Part shown: positions 26,199-35,637 of the stretch, in pieces
How the letters are laid out: each line of letters starts with the position of its first letter
How positions within the stretch are numbered: position 1 is the first letter of the stretch
The notes under the pieces: model-generated
Told to the model about the DNA's origin: nothing
Seen by the model: only the letters and a program-made list of their open reading frames with translations
Database searches by the model: none
From: Paenibacillus dendritiformis
GTDB lineage: Bacteria; Bacillota; Bacilli; Paenibacillales; Paenibacillaceae
Length of the DNA: 64,000 nt
Direction of reading: 5' to 3'
Assembly: GCF_945605565.1 (NCBI RefSeq)
Contig: NZ_OX216966.1
Coordinates: 5,758,001-5,822,000 of the forward strand
Translations under genes and position numbers: made by a program

Positions 26199-26579
26199 TT
26201 AAAAAAGTGCATCGAAGTCAAATTCAAGCTCGTCAGTTGCTTCCAGGTTTTTGGTCGTCGTCGTTTTGATAGCGGCCAGTGCCCCGTCAGCATCAAATAG
26301 GGCCACTTCGTTGATTCCCGTACCAGCTAAACCGTCATTTTTCGCCTGGACGGATAAAGAATAACGTACCCTAGTCGGTTCGGGCATAATTGTTCTTACT
26401 TCTTTGCGAAAAACTTCATTGAACAGACCGGTTTCGTCTCCGGTCAACGACTTTGGAACGCCGGACGCATCTGCGCCGCCGGTGCCGATGCCGATATGAG
26501 TGATTTTCACCATAGGATCAATTCCGGCCGCAGCACGAGCCAGCTTCTCGCGATATACTTTCGTTCTTGCGGTTGCCAT
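26199..26579 (-). CDS. Phage tail-collar/fiber-region protein
   Basis: 126 residues from ATG 26579 (GGGGGTGAACAT upstream). Features are KVYREKLARAAAGIDPMVKITHIGIGTGG, VFRKEVRTIMPEPTRVRYSLSVQAKND and TGINEVALFDADGALAAIKT. The pattern resembles phage tail-collar-type domains that join the baseplate to the fiber. It is absent from cluster 1, where an unrelated 94-residue gene holds this slot. Confidence 0.6.
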   Translation of the reverse strand: MATARTKVYREKLARAAAGIDPMVKITHIGIGTGGADASGVPKSLTGDETGLFNEVFRKEVRTIMPEPTRVRYSLSVQAKNDGLAGTGINEVALFDADGALAAIKTTTTKNLEATDELEFDFDALF

Positions 26580-26592
26580 ATGTTCACCCCCA

Positions 26593-27381
26593 TCAAAAGA
26601 CTTCCTCATCAATAACCTGACCTGCGCGAATGTGACGCAAGCTGCACAGATCCGCACTATCCAGATAAAAATCGAGCCCGAACGGATTCATCCCGCTAAA
26701 TGATTGCTTGCCATCAAACTTCCACGCCCCATTAAAAACGAGCTCGTCAACATCATCAACTTCATAACGGCTAAATCCAAGGTACAAGTATGAGCCTTTT
26801 AATTTAGACCCACCGATGATCTCCGAGGCGTAATCGAGCTTTATACGGCTTTTCACCTTGGCTGAAGCCTGCACTTGAAAAGAGATGAATAAGTCGATCA
26901 TCAGTTCTACGATATGGAGCAAATGAGCCGGTTTCGCTTCCTCGAATGCAAATTTAAGGCCGGTATAACTGGTTAGGTCATCAATATCATAGATCGTCTT
27001 GAAAGCATACGATTCATGCAATGGCAAGAAAAGTGCATTCCTAGTTTGGCTATACGCATTCGCCAGGTCGCAGGCCGTTTGTTCCGTAAAGGTACCCCCA
27101 CCGATAATTTTGGCCTTAATTCGGGAACGGCGGGTTTCATAGCTGTCCTCGTAACTGGTTGGTAAATCCCATTCCTCTTCCCAAATGTTGAGCCCCCAAG
27201 TTGCATGTTCAAGATAACACTGCTCCAGTATGGAGTCGAAGGTTTGCCATAGACCATCCAACTCAATCCCCTGTGTATCCAGTATCGAGAGCATTATCGA
27301 GGATAATTCGTATTGTTTTTTGCGTAGATAGCCCAACATAATTGGACCCCGGTTGCTTTTGAACGACGAATTAACTGACAT
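26593..27381 (-). CDS. Baseplate wedge protein, XkdU-like (divergent)
   Basis: 262 residues from ATG 27381, which overlaps the XkdT stop. ATG 27339 (MLGYLRKKQ) is an alternative. The N-terminal half matches the XkdU/DUF2313 pattern: LLTDxQ-type start, SILEQCYLEHATWGLNIWEEEWDLPTS, YETRRSRIKAKIIGGGTFTEQT, YDIDDLTSYTGLKFAFEEAKPAHL. An added C-terminal domain of about 90 residues (IIGGSKLKGSYLYLGFSRYEVDDVDELVFNGAW) is not in the cluster 1 homologue. Confidence 0.75.
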   Translation of the reverse strand: MSVNSSFKSNRGPIMLGYLRKKQYELSSIMLSILDTQGIELDGLWQTFDSILEQCYLEHATWGLNIWEEEWDLPTSYEDSYETRRSRIKAKIIGGGTFTEQTACDLANAYSQTRNALFLPLHESYAFKTIYDIDDLTSYTGLKFAFEEAKPAHLLHIVELMIDLFISFQVQASAKVKSRIKLDYASEIIGGSKLKGSYLYLGFSRYEVDDVDELVFNGAWKFDGKQSFSGMNPFGLDFYLDSADLCSLRHIRAGQVIDEEVF

Positions 27382-28468
27382 TAATCGTCACCGTCCCAAG
27401 AATCGCAACCGCATCTTGCGCAATTTCAATATTGGTTTCATTTCCATTGACTTTGAGGGCTCCGTAATCAATAACAGGAGGGATATCCAAAATGATATTT
27501 GCAATCCGAGTATAGCGAACAAGCGGATCGGCAAATGCCAGCGTCTTTAAGTATGCGCGGACACCGTCCTGAATCATTTCTCGTACCTCGTTAGAAGAGC
27601 CTTCACTGCTGAGCGTCACGGTGACGGAAACATGAATCGGAACCTCGCTGGCTCCAACAACGGTTACAATCGCACCGATAGGGCACACATTTTTGATAAA
27701 AGTTTCAACGGCTTCAACGACTGATGGAGCAGGGGCTGTTTTCTCTTCATTGATAAGTACAACTTTAACCGTACCCGGTCCGGCCCATAACGGAATAACT
27801 TTTACGCCGCCCACGCCGGGAATCGAGAGCGCCCATTGCTCATAATCCGATTTGTTCCCGCTGCCGGTCGGAGTGCGGACCTTTAACAGAAACCGTTCCC
27901 GCAGCGAATCGTCGCTCTCTTCATCGGTACCGCCTTCCAGCGCGGTCAGATTGGTCACGGCTGTAATGCCTGGCACAGGCTCGCTCAAATGGCGAATCGC
28001 TCCCGCGGGCACATTGCCGGATCGCCCTGCATCGAGAGCCTCCACATCGGTAAAGCCTTCGCCGTTCTCCGCCAGCGAAATGCCATGGATCACCCGGTAC
28101 AGCAGAGCAGGCGTTGACTCTGTGCTTTCGGTCGCGATCACGTACCCGCCCGGGACGGCCGCGCCGGGTTTGCCTGTAAAGCGGATTGTTTTGTCCGTTG
28201 ACCGGGCTGTGGCGGCAGGCCGCCGTGTCACTCCGTGCTCCGCGCAGCGTTCGTCAAGATAGGGACCGAACGTCGTCGAAGCAAATGCGCGCCGCAACAC
28301 CTCCTTGGCCCAGTCGGCTGCCTGGGTCAACTCGATCGCCGCCGGTTCCAGCACATCCCACGGAAACGATCCTTCCGAACGATCCAGGCTGACCGGCAGC
28401 CGCGACAGCATGCGGTCTCGAATGACCTCTTCCGTGTCTTCCTGTAAAAAAGGAGGCAGTTCCCTCAT
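27371..28468 (-). CDS. Baseplate J / gp47-like wedge protein 2 (XkdT)
   Basis: 365 residues. The family pattern runs RMLSRLPVSLDRSEGSFPWDVLEPAAIEL, EHGVTRRPA, EGGTDEESDDSLRERFLLKVR, GSGNKSDYEQWALSIPGVGGVKVIPLWAGPGTVKVVL. It shares only moderate protein similarity with the cluster 1 homologue, so the two tail sets are old paralogues or separate acquisitions, not a recent tandem duplication. Confidence 0.92.
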   Translation of the reverse strand: MRELPPFLQEDTEEVIRDRMLSRLPVSLDRSEGSFPWDVLEPAAIELTQAADWAKEVLRRAFASTTFGPYLDERCAEHGVTRRPAATARSTDKTIRFTGKPGAAVPGGYVIATESTESTPALLYRVIHGISLAENGEGFTDVEALDAGRSGNVPAGAIRHLSEPVPGITAVTNLTALEGGTDEESDDSLRERFLLKVRTPTGSGNKSDYEQWALSIPGVGGVKVIPLWAGPGTVKVVLINEEKTAPAPSVVEAVETFIKNVCPIGAIVTVVGASEVPIHVSVTVTLSSEGSSNEVREMIQDGVRAYLKTLAFADPLVRYTRIANIILDIPPVIDYGALKVNGNETNIEIAQDAVAILGTVTINVS

Positions 28469-28902
28469 ACGCTCACCTCCATTCGTTGCTCTTGTCCAAT
28501 GACCGGCACGGCCGTAAAGGATACCCTGACCGAATCGCCTTCAAATTCATACTCAAAATCGGCAACCATCTGCGTCCGAGGATCAGCAAGAAGCGTTTCG
28601 GTGATGGTGCGCTCCAGTTCGGAACGAGCAGCGGCCCGGGTCGGCTGGCGGATCGCATTCTGGATCTCGCTTCCGTAATCGCTCGAGTAGGCGAGACAGG
28701 CGAAGCGTTCGGTCAAGACGGCCTTCTGGCACCATTGCGCCCACGCCGTATGGCCATCGGCCATCACGAAGCGCCCGGCTCCATCGATGATAAAATCACC
28801 GGTTGCGAAATCGAACAGTGGACTTTCGGGATACTGAACATCATTCGGGCTGTCATTCTCGACCAGAGACGGCATAGAGAACGCAGGAAATAATTCAGGC
28901 AT
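28465..28902 (-). CDS. Baseplate protein XkdS 2 (DUF2634)
   Basis: 145 residues. It contains PLFDFATGDFIIDGAGRFVMADGHTAWAQWCQKAVLTERF and SELERTITETLLADPRTQMVADFEYEF, the gp25-like DUF2634 layout. It overlaps XkdT by 4 bases and XkdR by 8. Confidence 0.88.
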   Translation of the reverse strand: MPELFPAFSMPSLVENDSPNDVQYPESPLFDFATGDFIIDGAGRFVMADGHTAWAQWCQKAVLTERFACLAYSSDYGSEIQNAIRQPTRAAARSELERTITETLLADPRTQMVADFEYEFEGDSVRVSFTAVPVIGQEQRMEVSV

Positions 28903-29311
28903 GATCGCCGCTCACCACCTTGCTCATAATGATAGGCTCTCCGGATACCCACAGCACCAGGACCCGGTCTCCGGATGCGAAGCGGGGACTGACATCGGCA
29001 AGCCGGCTTCCATCCTCCCCAGTGACAAAATCAAACCGGGTCAATGCGGAATAGGTCGTCTCTGCCGTATCCTCCCCTGTCTCGACAACAGGAGAAGCCA
29101 GGCGGGCCACTCGGGAATATACGGGGACAGTGAAATCCCAATCGGCCAACAAATACCCTTCCGCCGGAATCGGAACGGCGAACTGATCTAGCAGCAGGCT
29201 GCCGTCGTCCTGGATCGTGCCCAGGTCAATAACGTTCAACGTATCCACGCGTCGCGACACCCTCCCGTCCATAGCGGACAGCAAGCGCCCAGCCCACTCT
29301 CTTTTACTCAT
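28895..29311 (-). CDS. Baseplate-associated protein XkdR 2 (DUF2577)
   Basis: 138 residues, about 40 longer than its cluster 1 partner. It has GRVSRRVDTLNVIDLGTIQDDGSLLLDQFAVPIPAEGYLLADWD, then RFASGDRVLVLWVSGEPIIMSKV, the OB-like end of the family. The assignment also rests on order between XkdQ and XkdS. Confidence 0.75.
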   Translation of the reverse strand: MSKREWAGRLLSAMDGRVSRRVDTLNVIDLGTIQDDGSLLLDQFAVPIPAEGYLLADWDFTVPVYSRVARLASPVVETGEDTAETTYSALTRFDFVTGEDGSRLADVSPRFASGDRVLVLWVSGEPIIMSKVVSGDHA

Positions 29312-30335
29312 GGTCGACCACCTCCATCGTCATGCTGCGGTTGTCTGCATCATGCTGAATCCCGTCTATGATGTAATAGCCAAGCAGCGTGCCGGCTGCA
29401 ATATAGACCTTGTCCCCGCGCCGCAGAAAAGGAAGATCAGGAGCCGTAACGCTCCGTCGTCTGCGCGGCTTGCCGCGCTCCTTCAGCACTTCCTGCGCAG
29501 CCTCCCGCACAGCGGCGACCGTGTCGTACTGCTGGGAATAGATGATCTCTTGCAAAATGCCGTATTTTGTCTGGCCATTCACGGTATCATCGATTTTGAG
29601 CCGCGTTTTTTTCGTCCCCTGTCCCGGCCCCTCATGTTCCACTTCTCCGGCTTGCTTGCTGACGATTTTGACGCGAGTCACCAGATTCTCGATATCCTGC
29701 TGATCGCTCGCACTGCTCACAACGTCAGCGTCGAATTGATAAATGGGTTTGTTTTGTCCGGCTTTGACGACATGCATTTTGCCGTTGCTGGCGCGGATAA
29801 TATAGTGGCCTTTGCCGCGGCTGCGCACCTGATCGATGACGGATGTCAGCATCGAAGCCAAGGTCTGGCTGCGGAATGGCTGCGCAGCTAAGGCAACACC
29901 GGGCAGATCCATCTGGCCGAGCGGAATATTCCAGGCCTTCGCAATATCTCTGATAATGACGGAGGCTTGCGTGCCGTTCTTGTACCAGCGATCGTCCTTG
30001 CTCCGCAACAGGTAAATCAGCATATCGTACGATTTAATTTTCAAGACGCCGTTGCCATCCTGCGTATAATCCCAGTCGAAAATGATGCCCTGATGGATTT
30101 CTTTCCATCCCTGGCCCCAATCCGCTTTTAAGATCGTCCGGGCGCCGAGCTGCAGCTGCTGATGCAGCCATTTCCCATTCCATTTCTGGTTCCGTATCGA
30201 AAAAGACAAACGGACAGCCAGTTCATTAGGCTGTTCTTCCCAGCTTAAGCCGCTGGCTAGCGTGGTGAGTGATATCTGTTCCCCTGCAGGCAGGAGAACA
30301 GATAGGTCGTATTTCACGTCAGCGATATTGATCAT
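29304..30335 (-). CDS. Tail hub protein XkdQ 2 (late control D-like)
   Basis: 343 residues. The N-terminal barrel has DWGQGWKEIHQGIIFDWDY. Then come IKSYDMLIYLLRSKDDRWYKNGTQASVIIRDIAKAWNIPLG and GKGHYIIRASNGKMHVVKAGQNKPIYQF. The C-terminal half has DIENLVTRVKIVSKQAGEVEHEGPGQG and VREAAQEVLKERGKPRRR. It forms the tail hub as in PBSX. Confidence 0.88.
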   Translation of the reverse strand: MINIADVKYDLSVLLPAGEQISLTTLASGLSWEEQPNELAVRLSFSIRNQKWNGKWLHQQLQLGARTILKADWGQGWKEIHQGIIFDWDYTQDGNGVLKIKSYDMLIYLLRSKDDRWYKNGTQASVIIRDIAKAWNIPLGQMDLPGVALAAQPFRSQTLASMLTSVIDQVRSRGKGHYIIRASNGKMHVVKAGQNKPIYQFDADVVSSASDQQDIENLVTRVKIVSKQAGEVEHEGPGQGTKKTRLKIDDTVNGQTKYGILQEIIYSQQYDTVAAVREAAQEVLKERGKPRRRRSVTAPDLPFLRRGDKVYIAAGTLLGYYIIDGIQHDADNRSMTMEVVDHE

Positions 30336-30346
30336 GGCGGCACCTC

Positions 30347-30988
30347 CTATACAGGCAGCCGCAGGACCTGGCCCGGCTTGATCTTGTTCGGATCCGGGCC
30401 GATCTGCTTTTTATTTTCAGGGATGCGGTAGATGTCACCGTGGCGCGCTCCATTTCCAAGAAACCGCTTCGCGATGCCCCACAGTGTATCACCCGGCTTC
30501 ACGGTATAGGTTGCCGGAGGCGGCGGCGCTGCGCGTCCGGCAGAGGCGGCTGTTCCGTTTGGCTTCGCCTTCTGGCCTTTTTCCGAGATCATGATCATCT
30601 TGGCTTGCACCAGTTCAATCGAATACTGAGCATCGCCATGCCCGCCCAGCCACGTATGGTCAAATGTCTGGATATACACATCGTGATTGATCGGCGTCTC
30701 GGTAATGAGCAGCTTCAATTTTTGACCTTTGTCACGCCAACTGGACAAAAGCCCTGCAATCGCTTGCGGGGACTGCCAGGACTTGACGGTCACGCTCTCC
30801 TTCCGCGCTTCTCCGGGGAAAATCCCCTCCCAGTTGAACCGTGTCGGCACCGTACCGCGCGGCATCGTGAACTCGCCCAGCGCAATGCTCTGATACGTGA
30901 CCATACGCGCCGCCGTAGCAGCCGTGACCTGCTGCGGGTTCAACGGAAACAGCAGTCTTTTTGACCCATCCGACAAGTAGAAATCCAT
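30347..30988 (-). CDS. LysM tail protein XkdP 2
   Basis: 213 residues. The N-terminal hub domain has MDFYLSDGSKRLLFPLNPQQV and QSIALGEFTMPRGTVPTRFNWEGIFPG. A C-terminal LysM starts at ATYTVKPGDTLWGIAKRFLGNGARHGDIYR and ends PNKIKPGQVLRLPV. Same role as the cluster 1 protein, with a proline-rich linker (AAPPPPATY) between the two parts. Confidence 0.9.
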   Translation of the reverse strand: MDFYLSDGSKRLLFPLNPQQVTAATAARMVTYQSIALGEFTMPRGTVPTRFNWEGIFPGEARKESVTVKSWQSPQAIAGLLSSWRDKGQKLKLLITETPINHDVYIQTFDHTWLGGHGDAQYSIELVQAKMIMISEKGQKAKPNGTAASAGRAAPPPPATYTVKPGDTLWGIAKRFLGNGARHGDIYRIPENKKQIGPDPNKIKPGQVLRLPV

Positions 30989-31008
30989 ATGCGCCTCCCT
31001 TTTAGCAC

Positions 31009-31059
31009 GTGTTGAAAAAGGCCGGTTCTCAGCACCGAGAAGGTTGCTTGAGGTCGAAG
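31009..31059. repeat. Dispersed intergenic repeat, copy A
   Basis: About 50 bases beginning GTGTTGAAAAAGGCCGGTTC lie in the only sizeable gap of cluster 2, between the tape measure and LysM genes. A similar sequence is at 47313-47363 near feoA. It looks like a chromosomal interspersed element or the end of a lost insertion sequence. Confidence 0.55.
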
Positions 31060-31063
31060 CGGA

Positions 31064-34000
31064 TTAAACACGGTTTTGCGCTGCGTCTTCGATCTTCTGC
31101 GCAATCACGCCGCCAATATAGTCCGCGATTTCTTCGCCGTTCCGGCGGAGCGAATCGAGCAGATTATCGCTGCTGCCTTCCAGCGTGAAGTTCATCGTCA
31201 CGCCGCCAAGATGGATGCCGCCCAGGCTCTTGGAAGATCTGGCGGTTGCTGTTCCGGACGATTCATTCATCGCCGGGGCGCTGATGCTCATTTGCGGTCC
31301 GCCAGCCAAGCCGCCCACGGCATAAGGCTGCACGCCAAGCAAATAGCCCGCTTGCTGCCACAGCGACAGCCCCCGTGCTCGCTTGCCTGGAGAGAGAGGC
31401 ACGATCATTTCCGGACCCGCCTCGCCAACCAGTCCGATATGGGGGCGGGTTATGAATCCGCCGTTCGCGTGCATGGGAAACTTCGGTTCTTCCAAATTAG
31501 CGAAGAAATCGAACATAAATGTTGGCTTTGGAAGCTTTGGCGGCTGCTCAATGCCGCTTTGCTGATAAAGCACTTCGATATTTATTTTCTTGTCACTCGG
31601 CAAGATGGTCACTTCTTGATTCAGCAGCCGAAGCTGGTCAATCGCCGGGATCAGACTCGATTTTAATTGATCAATCGCGGATTGCAGTGCCCTTTGTTTG
31701 TCTGCGGCCGTCGCGGATGAGTCGGATAGTATGGGCAGAGTATCTTTGAGCGCTGCCAGCTGTTCGGCAGACGGGGACTTGCTTTGTTGCAGTGCCTGCA
31801 GCGTCTGTAACATCGTTTCGAGACGAGCTGCGCCTTGCGCTATATCGCCGCCAAAGTTCATTTCAATCTGTGTCCTCGCGGCATCATAATAATCCTGGAC
31901 GCTTTGCCGCGCTGCCATTAGATTCGCACCAGTTTCTTCATATTTTGCCTTCGCTTCTGCCGCTTGCTTTCGAAAGTTTTCAGCATCCATGTCCACTGCA
32001 GTCATATGAAAATAATAGTTGCCAAGCGGTTTACCGATCTCATTGGCCCTTTGAAGAAATTCTTCGTGAGCTTCATTGGTCCGGCTGTATTCCGGCATCG
32101 CCTTCCATTCCATTACGATATCCTGAAGCCCTTGTCTGACTTGATGGGCCAGCTCAAACTGCTTCTCGTAGTTAGAAAAATCGGTTTCCATCTCTCCGAT
32201 TTTCTCCATCAAGGACGGCAAATTCCCCTTGCCGTCAGCGACGGCTTGCGCCAGCTTCATGCGCGCCAACTTGTCTTCCAATTCGATTTCTTTCTCAATC
32301 GTCCCGATTCGCTCCGGTATTTTCCCGTTCTCGGCATCATATTGCGATATCAACTCCGGATACATGTCACGCAGCGTCGCCGTAATACCGGCCAGACGCT
32401 CCTTTTTGGCAGCCAGCTCTCCCGAGGAGTCCGAATTTCGGCGTACGGCATCGTCAAGCTCGCGGTATTCATCGATGAGCGCCTGGGTATCCCGCGACTT
32501 TTGCAATGCCTGATTGCTTTCCGACGCGGCAGCCCGTAATCCGTCTCCCATATGAATGAGCCGCTGCTCCGCCTCTTCCTGCCGCTGCTTGTACCAAGAC
32601 CAGGCAGAGCCGGCGAGCGAGACAACGGTCATAACCGCGCCTATTGGTCCCGTTAAGCCAATGAACGCTCGACCAAGCAATCGAAGGCCGCTTGATGCCG
32701 CGGATGCGATTCGCCCTAACCGGCCGGTTTGTTTGGCGGCATTGACGATATTTGCGTTTCCGTCCTTGCCCAGCAGCCGCTGCCGCCAGCTCGACATCGG
32801 AGCAGGTCCGCCAAACGCTTTCTCCAGCCCGCTATACCGCCCAAGCTGCCCGGCGTTGGCCATACGCACGACGTCGTCCCGGCGATAGGTGCGATCCAGC
32901 GGGATAGTGCGCCAGTACCGCTTGCCGGCGGGACGGTAATCCGACGGGAACTGCGCCGCCGGACCCGGCATCGCGTCCGCTGCCGCGGAACCGCGAAGCC
33001 AGCGGCGGTACCATGGCGAACGCTTAGAGGTGCCAGCGCGGGCCGTTCGCGTAGCGGCAGTTGCTGTCGTCTCGGCCATCGTAGCGGACGATCCGCCTCC
33101 AATCCACTTTCTCGCATTTTTATAGAACTGTTTCCCCTTACCCAGGAATTGGACGGTCTTGGATATGAACCAAGCATCCAGGAGCAATGCCAGCGTCTGA
33201 CCCAGCGGACTGCTTGTGTCTCCGCCGAGCCAGGTCGGCTGAACATTTTTGAATGCCTCCAGAGCCTTGCCCACGATTTTTCCCGCATCAAATGCTTCAA
33301 GGAAAGCCTCGAGGAAGGCCCGTCCGGCTGTGGAGCCCGCTTGAACAAATGGAGAAGCATCCACATCGGCATCTTTGGAAGCCATGCCGAATACCCCCAT
33401 CAGGTAGCCGCCAAGCGCTCCGCCCAGGGCTGCCCCGATCTTATGCGCGGCTTCAATCACTCGTTCGCGTCCGCCGCCGCTCCACCATTCGTTGAAGGGA
33501 GCGACCACAATTTCATCCCACAGCAACCGGATTTTCCCGAACACGCTGGCGTTGTTCCAGGCATCCGAATCCATAATGTCGAGCAGCTTCGTAAAGACAT
33601 GGTTGATTTTCCGGCCGATCATGTCCGCCAGTCCATTGCTTTGCGTAAACGCTTCGGCAATCCGGTCGATCCAGGCTCTCAAGGCAGGCACAGCCTGCAT
33701 TCCAATCGAGATGGCGATGCCTTCCCATGCGCCGGACAGCCGCCGGATGGACCCGAGCAAGGTGTCCTCCTGAATTTTGGACATTTTCTTGGCGGCGCCT
33801 TGCGCCTGCTCCAGCTGCTTGACATAGGACGCGAAGCTCTCCGATCCCGTGTTCAGCAAGATGGAAGCGGCATCGGCCGTGTGCGCCCCGAACGCATTGG
33901 TCACATCGGTAAGCCGCAATCCCTTGCGTTCGACTTCCGCCATGAATGGAATCAAGCCCTTGAATGCGTGCTGCGCGTCCCACAGCTCCAGCCCCATCGC

Positions 34001-34918
34001 TTTCAGCTTTTTCGCCGCAGGACTCGAAGTGTCGTTAAGCTGCATGAGCATCAGGCGCATCGCCTTGCCTGCGCGTTCGCCCTGAATGCCATGACTGGAC
34101 AGCACCCCGATAGCCGCGGACATTTGCTCGATAGCGATGTTCGCGTCTGCCGCAGCCGGAGCCGCAAGGGAGAACGCGCTGCCCAACTGCGAGATGCTCG
34201 TGTTCGCCGTCGCGGCCGTCTTTGCCATGACATCAACGACACGCTCCAGCTGCGCCGCGGGCATGCGCATGCCGAACAGCACGCCCGATGCCAGGTTCGC
34301 CGCTTCCGCCAGATCCATCTGGCCGGCAGAGGCAAGCAGCAAGGTCGGGCCGATCCCGGCGAGTACTTGCTTGGCGGTGAAGCCGGCGCCAGCGAGAGAT
34401 CCCATAGCATCGGCAACCTGAGTGGCCGTAAAAGGCATCGATGTGCCCAACTCACGGGCACGCTGATGGAGCGCAGCAAAGTCTTGCGCATTGGCATGGG
34501 TGACCATCCGGACGTTGGCCATGCTCTGCTCGAACTTCGCAGCGGTCTGGAACAGACCCGCCAATCCGGACGCAGCGGCTCCAAGCGCCGGGCCGAGTAA
34601 TGCCATGCCGCCGCTGACCAGTCGGCCGATCATGCGCAATGGCCGGGAAGCGTAATCAAGGACGCGAACGGTAAATCGGAACGTTTTCCCTGATATGGAC
34701 TGCACTCGAGCATTAATCGCGACCAGCACATCAGATGCCCGATCCGCTATATGGACCGCCATCTGCCACCGGGTCCGGTTCATCCGTTCGAGCTGTTTGC
34801 GCGTGCGCTCTACGCTTTTGTCCAGCTTGCTTACTTTACCTTCTATCTTCGAAAGGGCGGGTTCGGAACGATCGTCGACAGCCACGGATATATCTATGCG
34901 ATAGGCTTCTTTCGCCAC
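31064..34918 (-). CDS. Tape measure protein 2 (TP901 family)
   Basis: 1284 residues from GTG 34918, which is nine bases from GGGAAGAGGG. TTG 34924 is an alternative too close to that site. The N-terminal third is the TP901 tape-measure core (FEQSMANVRMVTHANAQDFAALHQRARELGTSMPFTATQVADAMGSLAGAG). A hydrophobic segment follows near residue 730 (LGRAFIGLTGPIGAVMTVVSLAGSAW), then a long coiled coil, and the end has ANGGFITRPHIGLVGEAGPEMIVPLS. At about 0.15 nm per residue it predicts a tail near 190 nm, almost twice that of cluster 1. Confidence 0.9.
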   Translation of the reverse strand: MAKEAYRIDISVAVDDRSEPALSKIEGKVSKLDKSVERTRKQLERMNRTRWQMAVHIADRASDVLVAINARVQSISGKTFRFTVRVLDYASRPLRMIGRLVSGGMALLGPALGAAASGLAGLFQTAAKFEQSMANVRMVTHANAQDFAALHQRARELGTSMPFTATQVADAMGSLAGAGFTAKQVLAGIGPTLLLASAGQMDLAEAANLASGVLFGMRMPAAQLERVVDVMAKTAATANTSISQLGSAFSLAAPAAADANIAIEQMSAAIGVLSSHGIQGERAGKAMRLMLMQLNDTSSPAAKKLKAMGLELWDAQHAFKGLIPFMAEVERKGLRLTDVTNAFGAHTADAASILLNTGSESFASYVKQLEQAQGAAKKMSKIQEDTLLGSIRRLSGAWEGIAISIGMQAVPALRAWIDRIAEAFTQSNGLADMIGRKINHVFTKLLDIMDSDAWNNASVFGKIRLLWDEIVVAPFNEWWSGGGRERVIEAAHKIGAALGGALGGYLMGVFGMASKDADVDASPFVQAGSTAGRAFLEAFLEAFDAGKIVGKALEAFKNVQPTWLGGDTSSPLGQTLALLLDAWFISKTVQFLGKGKQFYKNARKWIGGGSSATMAETTATAATRTARAGTSKRSPWYRRWLRGSAAADAMPGPAAQFPSDYRPAGKRYWRTIPLDRTYRRDDVVRMANAGQLGRYSGLEKAFGGPAPMSSWRQRLLGKDGNANIVNAAKQTGRLGRIASAASSGLRLLGRAFIGLTGPIGAVMTVVSLAGSAWSWYKQRQEEAEQRLIHMGDGLRAAASESNQALQKSRDTQALIDEYRELDDAVRRNSDSSGELAAKKERLAGITATLRDMYPELISQYDAENGKIPERIGTIEKEIELEDKLARMKLAQAVADGKGNLPSLMEKIGEMETDFSNYEKQFELAHQVRQGLQDIVMEWKAMPEYSRTNEAHEEFLQRANEIGKPLGNYYFHMTAVDMDAENFRKQAAEAKAKYEETGANLMAARQSVQDYYDAARTQIEMNFGGDIAQGAARLETMLQTLQALQQSKSPSAEQLAALKDTLPILSDSSATAADKQRALQSAIDQLKSSLIPAIDQLRLLNQEVTILPSDKKINIEVLYQQSGIEQPPKLPKPTFMFDFFANLEEPKFPMHANGGFITRPHIGLVGEAGPEMIVPLSPGKRARGLSLWQQAGYLLGVQPYAVGGLAGGPQMSISAPAMNESSGTATARSSKSLGGIHLGGVTMNFTLEGSSDNLLDSLRRNGEEIADYIGGVIAQKIEDAAQNRV

Positions 34919-34924
34919 CCGCAA

Positions 34925-35113
34925 TCACCCTCTTCCCAGCGATGCAGCTCGCTTCCGTTCCTCTATCTCGGATTCCAGCGCCAGCTTGGTGCTGACAAGA
35001 CAAAAAAGCCGCTCTCCTTCGGGCAGCTTCATCACCTCGCTCGGGAATTTCCCCTGGCGCTGGAAAATATGATGCAGGAGGGTGGCAACCCCTCCCGCTT
35101 CTATTAGTTTTTT
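34925..35113 (-). CDS. -1 frameshift extension of tail assembly chaperone 2
   Basis: Gene 35104-35598 ends ATA AAA AAC TAA. The slippery heptamer A AAA AAC lies at 35113-35107. A -1 slip yields KKLIEAGGVATLLHHIFQRQG ... and about 60 residues ending KRAASLGRG at TGA 34925, just before the tape-measure start. There is no independent start. The heptamer and its distance from the stop are the same as in cluster 1, although the extensions differ in sequence. Confidence 0.8.
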   Translation of the reverse strand, partial: KKLIEAGGVATLLHHIFQRQGKFPSEVMKLPEGERLFCLVSTKLALESEIEERKRAASLGRG

Positions 35114-35598
35114 ATGACTTCTTCCGCCTCGCTGCTCTCGTCGTCATCCAGATCATAGCCCGACAGACGGTCGATCTGCTCGATGATCGCATCCTTTTCC
35201 CCAGGAAGCAGAACCTTGTCAATGAGCTGTACGCCGCTGATGACATTGAGCTGATCCCAGGCCGCCTTGTTGTTCCATACTTTTTGCTGGTCTTCGGGAA
35301 CCGTCGCCTCATAGATCAGATACGAGCGGTATCTCGCCGTGTCGGTGTCGTCCGGCATTTTGATGCCGCCCAGGCGGCGGTTTTTCTTATACTTGGTGGC
35401 CTTGTCCCGGCAAGCGTTATATTCCGCCTCTGCCAACGGACGAATGCTGAAGCGGAAGAACACCTTTCCTTTGCGGGCGATCTCGATGAGTTGACGTTCT
35501 CCTTCCGTGTTCGCCGCCGCATCCAGAAGACCGCGCAGGATGTCCGTTTCATTGGCCAAAAGCGTTTCGGACTGGATCGGTTCATTGTCTTTTTTCAT
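35104..35598 (-). CDS. Tail assembly chaperone 2, short form (XkdN)
   Basis: 164 residues. Pattern: IQSETLLANETDILRGLLDAAANTEGERQLIEI, RFSIRPLAEAEYNACRDKATKYKKNRRLGG, AWDQLNVISGVQLIDKVLLPGEKDAIIEQIDRLSGYD. The VLLPGE motif aligns with MLLPGE of the cluster 1 protein. It ends in an acidic tail SSEAEEVIKN at the slippery site. Confidence 0.87.
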   Translation of the reverse strand: MKKDNEPIQSETLLANETDILRGLLDAAANTEGERQLIEIARKGKVFFRFSIRPLAEAEYNACRDKATKYKKNRRLGGIKMPDDTDTARYRSYLIYEATVPEDQQKVWNNKAAWDQLNVISGVQLIDKVLLPGEKDAIIEQIDRLSGYDLDDDESSEAEEVIKN

Positions 35599-35637
35599 TT
35601 ATCTCTATCCTCCATTAAGTTGATTGCCCTCTCGTGA

